DNA from: Megalopta genalis
Lineage: Eukaryota; Arthropoda; Insecta; Hymenoptera; Halictidae
Assembly: GCF_051020955.1 (NCBI RefSeq)
Contig: NC_135022.1
Location: 8,706,463 to 8,770,462, forward strand
Length of the DNA stretch: 64,000 nucleotides
Direction: 5' to 3'
Of this stretch, positions 6,539 to 15,097 are shown one piece after another. The notes beneath the pieces are model-generated. The model was not told the DNA's origin. It worked only from the letters and a program-made list of their open reading frames with translations, and ran no database searches. Within the stretch, counting starts at the first letter, position 1. Every line of letters begins with the position of its first letter. The position numbers and the translations under genes were made by a program.

Positions 6539-8728
6539 ATGGCGGCTCTGCCCGGGGTGACCTTCTTTCCGACCACACTCGTGGGACCAATTATGGATTC
6601 TTTTAAACAAATAACCGGGGAGGGGGGAAACGAGCGTGAGGTGGAGGTGCGCGGTCCTATCGTGCGCCTCAAAAGATGTACAGAGCCGGTGTCGCGGAGG
6701 CATTCTGCAACACGCGGCAAAAAGAGGACCGCAGCGGGCCTTGGTGAGTGCGATGAGGGGGAGGAGTCAGATTTCTCTGTCTCCTCAAACCACTCATCGC
6801 AGAGTGTCCCGGGCTCGTCGTCAGCGAGGAAAAGAGGACGGCCGCCGACGACCGGCGAATATGTTGGCCTCGCAGAGGCCAAACTTAGGCTGGCCGAGGC
6901 TTCGCAGCTGGAGGCCGAGGCGAGGGAGGTGGCGGCGATATTCGACCCGGGAGCCCCCGTGCCGAGACCATCGCGGTCGAGCGTCCCGCTCCCGGACGAG
7001 ACGGATATAGCGGAAAATTTCCGCAACCGTCCGACGCGGGATGTCGCGGCCGCTATATTGGAGAGCCTGGATGAAGTGGCCAGGATCTCCGGCGTGTCAA
7101 AGGGGCTGAAGGGCAATTTGGCCCGCGCCCTGAGGGTGGCCGCCTTAAACGGCAGGGTAGGGGTGTCGGAGCTGGCAGTGAGGTCAGCTACCGACGCCAC
7201 GCGTGTCCTGGAGGCCGAAAATGCAGTTCTCAGGGGGCAAATGACGGAGCTGCAGGCGGAGGTGGCCCGGCTCCGGCAGGTGGTGGAAGCGAGAACGGCT
7301 GCTGCCGCAATGCCTCCGCCACGGCGCCCGGGAGAGGGCTCAGTATCGCCGCCGATCGTCGGCGCCCGGGATTGCCATCGCTCCGGGCAAGAAAAGTCCT
7401 CGCCACCACCTGCGGCTGCGCCCGCAGATTTTCTGGCGCAAATAGGCGCCCTGATGGACGCCAAATTGGCGTCATTCAGGAAGGAGCTCGCGCCGCGAAC
7501 GGACTCGGCCCTACGATCGGTGGCCCCTGGACCGTCCGTCCCCTCACAGTCTTCGGACAGGGTGGGGCGGAGGGCGAAGAAGAAAAAGAAAGGTGGGAAA
7601 TCTGGGGCGGCTATAGCGGCCCAGACGGAGCCCGCTCGACCTCGAGCAGAATTGGCCCCACACTCCGCCGCGCCTCCACCTCAGGAGGCGTGGTCCCAGG
7701 TGGTTGGCCGGAAGGCCAAAAAGGCGGCTGCCAAGGCCACTGCGGCCGCGAATAGAAAAGGACGGGTGGTCCCGGCGGCCCCCAGGAAGACACCCCTGCC
7801 TCCTCGACCGCCACGCACAGCAGCGGTTACCATAACGGTTCCGTCTGGCGTGGACATTACTTACGCGCAGGCGATGGCCACTGCCAGGACCAAGGTTGAC
7901 CTGGCAGAAATTGGCATCGCCTCGCTGAGGCCGCGAAGGGCGGTGACTGGGGGGTTAATTTTGGAGGTCCCTGGCACCGATGGGGCCGCCAAGGCCACCG
8001 TCCTCGCCACAAAAGTGGCGGAAGCGCTGGCAGGCACCGGCGTAAAGGTCGCGCGTCCGGTCAAAAAAGCTGACCTTAGGGTGCGCGGCCTGGTCGATTC
8101 GACCACGCCGGCGGAGGTCGCTGCGGCTGTTGCCCGCGTGGGCGGGTGCAGCGAGGGGGACATCAATACCGGCGAAATCCGGGCTTCCCCCTCGGGATTG
8201 GGCACCCTCTGGGTCCGATGTCCTGCCGCGGCCGCTCGCAAGGTTGCTGTCGCGGGCCGGATAACTGTCGGCTGGACCCAGGCAGCCGTGGAGGCCCTGA
8301 GTGCCCGGCCCCTGCAGTGTTACCGTTGCCTTGGTGTTGGCCACACCAGTCAGCGGTGCACTTCTGCCGAGGATAGGTCCAACTGCTGCTATAGATGCGG
8401 CAGTCGGGACCATAAGGTGGCAGCCTGTACGGCCACGCCCAATTGTCCGCTTTGTGCGGGCGCGGGCAAGCCGTCTGGTCACCGCCTCGGGAGCCGGGCA
8501 TGTCCTGCCGGTGCGGGGCGAGGCAAGGGGGGCGGCCAAAGGTCGTCTGCCAGATTTAATAAAAAAGGGAAGGGAACCACGATGGCCAAGGCAGCGACCA
8601 CCGTGGCCAGCAACGAAAAGGCGGCACCTCCTGATGCTACCGCCGCACCCGCGGGGGCGGATGGGACCAATAAAGTCCCAGACGCCACCGCATCCGCGGC
8701 CGTGACGGCGATGGACACGGCTGTGTAA
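6539..8728 (+). CDS. ORF1: Gag-like nucleic-acid-binding protein (reference copy)
   Basis: The 729-aa product starts at the first ATG after an in-frame TAG (6524-6526), with G at -3 and +4. In order it has a basic patch (RRHSATRGKKR, about 53-63), an acidic-serine stretch (70-90), and an AT-hook-like RKRGRP (97-102). A leucine zipper follows (L224, L231, L238, L245), then a lysine run (347-351). The Gag core precedes the knuckles (about 425-590). The three zinc knuckles are C594-C597-H602-C607, C617-C620-H625-C630 and C636-C639-H648-C655. This layout is that of R1/SART/TRAS ORF1 proteins, which bind element RNA and take it to the nucleus and target. Copy-specific residues include Met at 306, Thr at 451, Ala at 549 and Asn at 615. 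It ends in TAATG shared with ORF2. Confidence 0.95.
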   Translation: MAALPGVTFFPTTLVGPIMDSFKQITGEGGNEREVEVRGPIVRLKRCTEPVSRRHSATRGKKRTAAGLGECDEGEESDFSVSSNHSSQSVPGSSSARKRGRPPTTGEYVGLAEAKLRLAEASQLEAEAREVAAIFDPGAPVPRPSRSSVPLPDETDIAENFRNRPTRDVAAAILESLDEVARISGVSKGLKGNLARALRVAALNGRVGVSELAVRSATDATRVLEAENAVLRGQMTELQAEVARLRQVVEARTAAAAMPPPRRPGEGSVSPPIVGARDCHRSGQEKSSPPPAAAPADFLAQIGALMDAKLASFRKELAPRTDSALRSVAPGPSVPSQSSDRVGRRAKKKKKGGKSGAAIAAQTEPARPRAELAPHSAAPPPQEAWSQVVGRKAKKAAAKATAAANRKGRVVPAAPRKTPLPPRPPRTAAVTITVPSGVDITYAQAMATARTKVDLAEIGIASLRPRRAVTGGLILEVPGTDGAAKATVLATKVAEALAGTGVKVARPVKKADLRVRGLVDSTTPAEVAAAVARVGGCSEGDINTGEIRASPSGLGTLWVRCPAAAARKVAVAGRITVGWTQAAVEALSARPLQCYRCLGVGHTSQRCTSAEDRSNCCYRCGSRDHKVAACTATPNCPLCAGAGKPSGHRLGSRACPAGAGRGKGGGQRSSARFNKKGKGTTMAKAATTVASNEKAAPPDATAAPAGADGTNKVPDATASAAVTAMDTAV

Positions 8729-11700
8729 TGGGGCCCCCGGGCCCGATAATACAAGTTAACCTCAACTGCTCGGCCAGAGCGCAGGATCTCATGTTTCAAT
8801 GCCTGGCCGAGCGGGGTGCCGGGTTGGCAGTCGTGGCGGAGCCGCACAGGGTCCCCAAACATCCACACTGGATGGGGGACTCGATTGGCTCCGCCGCGAT
8901 TATTTGGGCTGGGAGGCCGGGGTCCCCGCCGTGCTCGCTTATCGAGCGCGGCCTGGGATACGTGGCCGTTGATTGGGGCGGCACCGCGGTTGTGGCGATA
9001 TACGCACCTCCAAGGTGGTCCCTCGAAGAGTTTGAGCAGTATCTGGACGGGGTAGGGAGATGCGTCTCCCGCTGCCATCCCCGTCCGGTGCTGGTCCTGG
9101 GGGACTTTAATGCCAAGGCCACGGCTTGGGGTTCCCCCGGGACTGATTCGAGGGGCCGGGAGGTGCTGGATTGGGCGGCGGGACTGGAGCTCCGTCTTCT
9201 GAACACGGGCTCGGTCCATACGTGCGTGCGGCATAACGGGGGGTCCATCGTTGACCTTTCGTGGGCAACGCCCCCGGCCGCGCGCCGTATTACGGGGTGG
9301 AGGGTGGCGGAAGGGGTCGAGACGTTGTCTGACCACAGATACATAGTTCTCGACCTCTCCGGCGCCCCACCATCGACACCCCGTCGTCGCCCCGCCGATG
9401 AGGGTTCGCCTCAGCCGCGGTGGGCGCTGAAGCGCCTCGACCAGGACGCTCTGATGGCGGCGGCCCACGTCGTGGCCTGGCCAGCAACACCGGCCGGGCC
9501 AGTCGACGGGAATGGGGAGGCCCATTGGTTCCGTGGCGCAATGACGTCGATTTGCGACGTCGCCATGCCCCGGGCCAGGGTCTTCCCGAGGAAGGCGGTG
9601 TACTGGTGGTCGCGCGAAATAGCGGAATTACGCACCGAGTGCGTCCGCGCGCGACGCCAGTACGCTCGCGCCCGTCGACGACGTCGTACGGACGACGTGC
9701 TGGCTGCCCAACTGTACGGGCGATATCGGGAGAAGGTGGTCGCCCTGCAGCTGGCCATCAGGCGAGCGAAGGACCAGGCCTGGCGCGATCTCCTCGGCTC
9801 TCTGAACCGAGATCCGTGGGGGCGCCCATACAAGATGGCATTGGGACGGTTACGTCCCTGGGCGCCCCCCGTGACGGAGAGCCTGGATCCGGGGCTGCTC
9901 GGGCGGGTCGTGGACGCTTTATTCCCCGTTAGCGGGGAGGTGTCCCGGCCCGTCCCTGAGCCAGAGGAACATGAGTGGTCCCCGGATCTTGAGGTCGCGC
10001 CGGAGGAGATGGCCGGGGTCGTCAAACGGCTCCGGGGCAAGAATACCGCCCCGGGGCCGGACGGTATCCCCGGCCGGGTCTGGTTGCTCGCCGCGAGCGT
10101 CCTGGGGGAGAGGCTGAGGAGCCTCTACTCTGGGCTCCTGAGGTCGGGGACGTTCCCCGACCTATGGAGAGAAAGTCGGATGGTCCTCTTGAGGAAGGAT
10201 GGGAGGCCGGGGGATTCTCTCTCCGCGTACCGGCCCATTTGTCTCCTGGATGAGGCGGGCAAGATCTTCGAGAAGATCATTGTTGCCCGCCTCTCCAGAC
10301 ACCTGTCCCGCGACGGCCCCGATCTGGCGGACTGCCAGTTTGGCTTCCGGGAGGGGCGATCGACGGTCGACGCTATCGAGCGTCTCAAGTCCCTCTCGGA
10401 CAATGCCGTGGCAAGGGGCGGGGTGTGCTTGGCGGTGTCCATTGACATCGTCAATGCGTTCAACACCCTGCCCTGGTCCGCCATTAGGGAGGCCCTCGTC
10501 GATCACCGGGTGCCTCCCTATCTGAGGCGGGTGATCGGAGCCTACCTGCGGGACAGGTGGGTCGAATACCCGGGCCGGTACGGGATGATACGGAGGGAAG
10601 TGGACCGCGGGGTCCCGCAGGGGTCCGTTTTAGGACCGCTCCTGTGGGACCTGGGTTACAACGCGGTCCTGGAAAAGGCCTCCCTGCCCGACGGTGCCAC
10701 CCTCGTCTGCTACGCGGACGACACGTTGGTGGTCGCCGTCGGGAGTACCTTCGAGAGGACCATCCGACGAGCAGAGGTTGCGGTGGCAGCCGTCGTTGCG
10801 AGGATCCGCGATCTGGGGCTGAAAATAGCCCCGGAGAAGGCCGAGGCTGTCTGGTTTCACGGACGGCCTCGGTCTCGGCCACCGGCCAGATCGTGGATCC
10901 GGGTTGGAGAAGCCTGCGTAGAGGTGAAGTCCGAGTTGAAATATCTCGGACTGATCCTCGACAGCCGCTGGAGCTTCGATGCGCATCTCGACCGTCTCGT
11001 CCCCCGAGTCGAAAAGGCGGCGGCCTCTTTGGGCCGCCTGCTGCCCAACCTCGGGGGACCGGGAGATTTGGTGCGCCGCCTATACCTGGGCGTGGTGCGG
11101 TCTATGGCCTTATACGGTGCCCCAATATGGGCGCCGTACGTGATGACCAGCCGGCGCAACACGCTGTTCTTGCGCCGGCTGCAGAGGCGGATGGCCATCC
11201 GCCTTATAGGAGGTTACCGCACCACGTCTACCGTGGCGGCGCTTGCTCTGGCGGGAGAACTTCCCTTCGAGCTTCAGGCGGCGGTGCGCGCCTATGTTTA
11301 TAGGCGCACAAGCATCGCCAGCCGTGCTCGAGGGGCCCTGCCGGAGCGAGAGATGGTCGAGGGCTTCGAGCTCCAGGCCCGGCGACTAGCGCTCGCCAGA
11401 TGGCGTGCCGAGCTTTGCTCCCACGCCGGCGAGCGCGTCCCCGGGGCTCTCCTGCCGCACTTCACCTCGTGGCGGGAGAGACGGCATGGCAGGCTCTCCT
11501 ACCGAGCGACGCAGGTGTTCACCGGGCATGGCTGCTTCGGTGTCTACCTGTGTCGCATCGGGCGGGAAGCGACGACGGTGTGCCACCATTGTGGCGCGGA
11601 GGAAGACTCGGCGCAGCACACGCTGGAGGAATGTCCCGCCTTTTCAGCGCTGCGCCGAGTCCTAAAACGGGAAGTCGGCCACGACCTCGCACTCTCCGGC

Positions 11701-11871
11701 CTAGTTGGGGCCATGCTGGAGAGCCCGGGGAAGTGGGCGGCAGCAATCTCTTTCTGCGAGGAGGTTATGTCGCGGAAGGAGGCTGCCGAGCGGGATCGGG
11801 AGCTAACTGATCCCGCCCGACGTGCCCGGGGACGGCGTGCGCGCCCACGCCGAGAAACCCCGGGCAGCTGA
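8728..11871 (+). CDS. ORF2: APE endonuclease/reverse transcriptase, copy 3
   Basis: It is intact at 1047 aa and all endonuclease and RT motifs match the reference copy at 2465. Private changes are L22M, A212G, A405V, W434R, P498L, Q594R, L814F, R828G, P871L, T876M and S991G. W434R lies just before the APGPDG motif at the start of the RT domain and R828G in the thumb-side region. None touches YADD, SDH or the CCHC cysteines. Confidence 0.97.
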   Translation: MGPPGPIIQVNLNCSARAQDLMFQCLAERGAGLAVVAEPHRVPKHPHWMGDSIGSAAIIWAGRPGSPPCSLIERGLGYVAVDWGGTAVVAIYAPPRWSLEEFEQYLDGVGRCVSRCHPRPVLVLGDFNAKATAWGSPGTDSRGREVLDWAAGLELRLLNTGSVHTCVRHNGGSIVDLSWATPPAARRITGWRVAEGVETLSDHRYIVLDLSGAPPSTPRRRPADEGSPQPRWALKRLDQDALMAAAHVVAWPATPAGPVDGNGEAHWFRGAMTSICDVAMPRARVFPRKAVYWWSREIAELRTECVRARRQYARARRRRRTDDVLAAQLYGRYREKVVALQLAIRRAKDQAWRDLLGSLNRDPWGRPYKMALGRLRPWAPPVTESLDPGLLGRVVDALFPVSGEVSRPVPEPEEHEWSPDLEVAPEEMAGVVKRLRGKNTAPGPDGIPGRVWLLAASVLGERLRSLYSGLLRSGTFPDLWRESRMVLLRKDGRPGDSLSAYRPICLLDEAGKIFEKIIVARLSRHLSRDGPDLADCQFGFREGRSTVDAIERLKSLSDNAVARGGVCLAVSIDIVNAFNTLPWSAIREALVDHRVPPYLRRVIGAYLRDRWVEYPGRYGMIRREVDRGVPQGSVLGPLLWDLGYNAVLEKASLPDGATLVCYADDTLVVAVGSTFERTIRRAEVAVAAVVARIRDLGLKIAPEKAEAVWFHGRPRSRPPARSWIRVGEACVEVKSELKYLGLILDSRWSFDAHLDRLVPRVEKAAASLGRLLPNLGGPGDLVRRLYLGVVRSMALYGAPIWAPYVMTSRRNTLFLRRLQRRMAIRLIGGYRTTSTVAALALAGELPFELQAAVRAYVYRRTSIASRARGALPEREMVEGFELQARRLALARWRAELCSHAGERVPGALLPHFTSWRERRHGRLSYRATQVFTGHGCFGVYLCRIGREATTVCHHCGAEEDSAQHTLEECPAFSALRRVLKREVGHDLALSGLVGAMLESPGKWAAAISFCEEVMSRKEAAERDRELTDPARRARGRRARPRRETPGS

Positions 11872-12396
11872 GAGTAGGCGGGCGGCGGGTGTACCAGTAC
11901 ATGCTGGTTTCATTGCCCGCCGCCCGCCAACAGAGGAGGACCTGCCCTGTTGTGAGTGGGGGATGGCGATTCGCCTGAAGGAGGCGAGGACTAATTGTAG
12001 TCCTCCTCCGACATACTCGTCGTCCCCCTGGCGGCCGCTGTGATCAGGGCGGGGGCCCTGGTCACTTATCGCGCGGTCGCCGTGTCGGGGCGGTGCGGGG
12101 TGCGACCCCTCGCGCCGCCGAATTTAAATTTAAATTTAAATGGATTCTAGGGGGAGGACTTATCTCCCCCCGGGACGCGGCCGGCCATCGTTACCATCTT
12201 GATGGCCGGCCAGGCGAGGGGGAGCCGCGGTAGTGTTCTTCAAGAGTTCCCGTGGCTCCCCCGTTGAATCGCCAGCGATCGGTCCTGCGTCCTCAGGTCG
12301 CCGTGGAGGTTTTAGTGGGTCAAACCCCACACTACCCTCGTCCCGCTCCCCCGGGCGGGGCGGGGGTGTCTGGCGAGCAGATTTCCTCCACGTAAA

Positions 12397-12453
<57 letters not shown>
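11872..12453 (+). other. 3' UTR and poly(A) of copy 3, with TTTAAA expansion
   Basis: This is the most divergent 3' UTR. The AT block reads AATTTAAATTTAAATTTAAAT (about 12121-12141) where other copies have one unit. The next stem has five G (TTCTAGGGGGAGGAC) instead of six. The GGCGGGCGGCGGG stem and the GGCCGGCCATC stem are unchanged. Confidence 0.85.
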
Positions 12454-12455
<2 letters not shown>

Positions 12456-12555
12456 TTATGTCAAGGTTATGTCAAGGTTATGTCAAGGTTATGTCAAGGT
12501 TATGTCAAGGTTATGTCAAGGTTATGTCAAGGTTATGTCAAGGTTATGTCAAGGT
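12454..12555 (+). repeat. Telomere-like repeat, 9 units + GGT
   Basis: Nine perfect units are followed by GGT, one base short of the usual GGTT, before the C-run of copy 4. Only one other junction (copy 11) shows this shift. Confidence 0.95.
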
Positions 12556-12925
12556 CCCCCCCGTGTCCGCTACCTTGTCGTGGTGGGGGGGCTTCGTGCC
12601 CTAATGATCCTCAAGGCTGTGCCGGCGGGGAATTTATTCCCTGGCAGGTTCTACCATGCCGGAGTGGCTTGAGGTGAGGGGCCAACTAAAGTCGGACACA
12701 TACCGTAAACCTGTGGTCATGTTTTACAGGAACGGGGGTCTTGCCTTAACCGGCCGGGCCGCGAGGATGACAACCTCTCTAAAAAATCCCTAGCCCCAAG
12801 CAGTGTTGCGCGGTGATGAGGGTGTAGCTGGAGTAAGCGCCAGCTATGGTTGGTGGGTGCACCAATCTTTAGCGGACAACCCCGGGGTACCTGGCGACCC
12901 CCGGGTGTATTAGCCTTCCCCGGGT
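12556..12925 (+). promoter_or_regulatory. 5' UTR of copy 4
   Basis: Type A leader of 370 bp. The pseudoknot partners are 12556-12569 and 12693-12699 (CGGACAC). The start-codon hairpin has the U-G closing form (CTCTGCCCGGGG). Confidence 0.7.
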
Positions 12926-15097
12926 ATGGCGGCTCTGCCCGGGGTGACCTTCTTTCCGACCACACTCGTGGGACCAATTATGGATTCTTTTAAACAAATA
13001 ACCGGGGAGGGGGGAAACGAGCGTGAGGTGGAGGTGCGCGGGCCTATCGTGCGCCTCAAAAGATGTGCAGAGCCGGTGTCGCGGAGGCATTCTGCAACAC
13101 GCGGTAAAAAGAGGACCGCAGCGGGCCTTGGTGAGTGCGATGACGGGGAGGAGTCAGATTTCTCTGTCTCCTCCCACCACTCATCGCAGAGTGTCCCGGG
13201 CTCATCGTCGGCGAGGAAGAGAGGACGGCCGCCGACGACCGGCGAATATGTTGGCCTCGCAGAGGCCAAACTTAGGCTGGCCGAGGCCTCGCAGTTGGAA
13301 GCCGAGGCAAGGGAGGTGGCGGCGATATTCGACCCGGGTGCCCCCGTGCCGAGACCATCGCGGTCGAGCGTCCCGCTCCCGGACGAGACGGATATCGCGG
13401 AAAATTTCCGCAACCGTCCGACGCGGGATGTCGCGGCCGCTATATTGGAGAGCCTGGATGAGGTGGCCAGGATCTCCGGCGTGTCAAAGGGGCTGAAGGG
13501 CAACTTGGCCCGCGCCCTGAGGGTGGCCGCCTTAAACGGCAGGGTGGGGGTGTCCGAGCTGGCAGTGAGGTCGGCTACCGACGCCACGCGTGTCCTGGAG
13601 GCCGAGAATGCCGTCCTCAGGGGGCAAATGACGGAGCTGCAGGCGGAGGTGGCCCGGCTCCGGCAGGTGGTGGAGGCGAGAACGGCTGCTGCCGCAATGC
13701 CTCCGCCGCCGCGCCCGGGAGAGGGCTCAGGTTCGCCGCCGATCGTCGCCGCCCGGGACTGCCAACGCTCCGGGCAAGAAGAGTCCTCGCCCGCAGATTT
13801 TCTGGTGCAGATAAGCGCCCTGATAGACGCCAAATTGGCGTCATTCAGGAGGGAGCTCGCGCCGCGAACGGACTCGGCCCTGCGATCGGTGGCACCTGGG
13901 CCGTCCGTCCCCTCACAGTCTTCGGACAGGGTGGGGCGGAAGACGAAGAAGAAGAAGAAAGGTGGGAAAGCTGGGGCGGCTATAGCGGCCCAGACGGAGC
14001 CCGCTCGACCTCGAGCAGAATTGGCCCCACACTCCGCCGCCCCTCCACCCCAGGAGGCGTGGTCCCAGGTGGTTGGCCGGAAGGCCAAAAAGGCGGCTGC
14101 CAAGGCCGCTGCGGCCGCGAATAAAAAAGGACGGGTGGTCCCAGCGGCCCCCAGGAAGACACCCCTGCCACCTCGACCGCCACGCTCAGCAGCGGTTACA
14201 ATAACGGTTCCGTCTGGTGTGGACATGACTTACGCGCAGGCGATGGCCACTGCCAGGTCCAAGGTGGACCTGGCAGAAATTGGCATCGCCTCGCTGAGGC
14301 CGCGAAGGGCGGTAACTGGGGGGCTAATTTTGGAGGTCCCTGGCACCGACGGGGCCGCCAAGGCCACCGTCCTCGCCACAAAAGTGGCGGAAGCGCTGGC
14401 AGGCACCGGCGTAAAGGTCGCGCGTCCGGTCAAAAAAGCTGACCTTAGGGTGCGCGGCCTGGTCGATTCGACCACGCCGGCGGAGGTCGCAGCGGCTGTT
14501 GCCCGCGTGGGCGGGTGCAGCGAGGGGGACATCAATACCGGCGAAATCCGGTCTTCCCCCTCGGGATTGGGCACCCTCTGGGTCCGATGTCCTGCCGCGG
14601 CCGCTCGCAGGGTTGCTGTCGCGGGCCGGATAACCGTCGGCTGGACCCAGGCAGCCGTGGAGGCCCTGAGTGCCCGGCCTCTGCAGTGTTACCGTTGCCT
14701 TGGTGTTGGCCACACCAGTCAGCGGTGCACTTCTGCCGAGGATAGGTCCGACTGCTGCTATAGATGCGGCAGTCGGGACCATAAGGCGGCAGCCTGTACG
14801 GCCACGCCCAATTGTCCGCTTTGTGCGGGCGCGGGCAAGCCGTCTGGTCACCGCCTCGGCAGCCGGGCTTGCCCTGCCAGTGCGGGGCGGGGCAGGGGAG
14901 GCGGCCAAAGGCCGTCTGCCAGGTATAATAAAAAGGGGAGGGAAACCACGATGGCCAAGGCAGCGACCACCGTGGCCAGCAACGAAAAGGTAGCATCGCC
15001 TGATGCTACCGCCGCGCCCGCGTGGGCGGATGGGGCCACTAAAGTCCCAGACGCCACCGCATGCGCGGCCGTGACGGCGATGGACACGGCTGTGTAA
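12926..15097 (+). CDS. ORF1: Gag-like protein, copy 4 (6-aa deletion)
   Basis: 723 aa. An 18-bp in-frame deletion between QEESSP and ADFLVQ removes the proline/alanine linker before the Gag region. The zipper, AT-hook-like motif and zinc knuckles are complete. Other private changes are an Ile-to-Met in SGVDMTYAQ, DHKAAAC in the second knuckle (V to A, non-ligand), and PAWADG and TACAAV near the end. The last of these comes from the base change that creates an ATG at 15061 in the ORF2 frame. Confidence 0.95.
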   Translation: MAALPGVTFFPTTLVGPIMDSFKQITGEGGNEREVEVRGPIVRLKRCAEPVSRRHSATRGKKRTAAGLGECDDGEESDFSVSSHHSSQSVPGSSSARKRGRPPTTGEYVGLAEAKLRLAEASQLEAEAREVAAIFDPGAPVPRPSRSSVPLPDETDIAENFRNRPTRDVAAAILESLDEVARISGVSKGLKGNLARALRVAALNGRVGVSELAVRSATDATRVLEAENAVLRGQMTELQAEVARLRQVVEARTAAAAMPPPPRPGEGSGSPPIVAARDCQRSGQEESSPADFLVQISALIDAKLASFRRELAPRTDSALRSVAPGPSVPSQSSDRVGRKTKKKKKGGKAGAAIAAQTEPARPRAELAPHSAAPPPQEAWSQVVGRKAKKAAAKAAAAANKKGRVVPAAPRKTPLPPRPPRSAAVTITVPSGVDMTYAQAMATARSKVDLAEIGIASLRPRRAVTGGLILEVPGTDGAAKATVLATKVAEALAGTGVKVARPVKKADLRVRGLVDSTTPAEVAAAVARVGGCSEGDINTGEIRSSPSGLGTLWVRCPAAAARRVAVAGRITVGWTQAAVEALSARPLQCYRCLGVGHTSQRCTSAEDRSDCCYRCGSRDHKAAACTATPNCPLCAGAGKPSGHRLGSRACPASAGRGRGGGQRPSARYNKKGRETTMAKAATTVASNEKVASPDATAAPAWADGATKVPDATACAAVTAMDTAV

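Larger units (their letters stand above)
6169..12453 (+). mobile_element. Copy 3: complete SART-like R1-clade retrotransposon
   Basis: First complete copy: CCCCCCCGTGTCC start, two intact ORFs, 3' UTR, and 55 A (12399-12453), the longest tail in the window. It is flanked by repeat GGTT on the 5' side and GGTT-phase repeat on the 3' side, consistent with a 4-bp target duplication that the repeat makes impossible to prove. There are no LTRs and no terminal inverted repeats. Confidence 0.97.
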
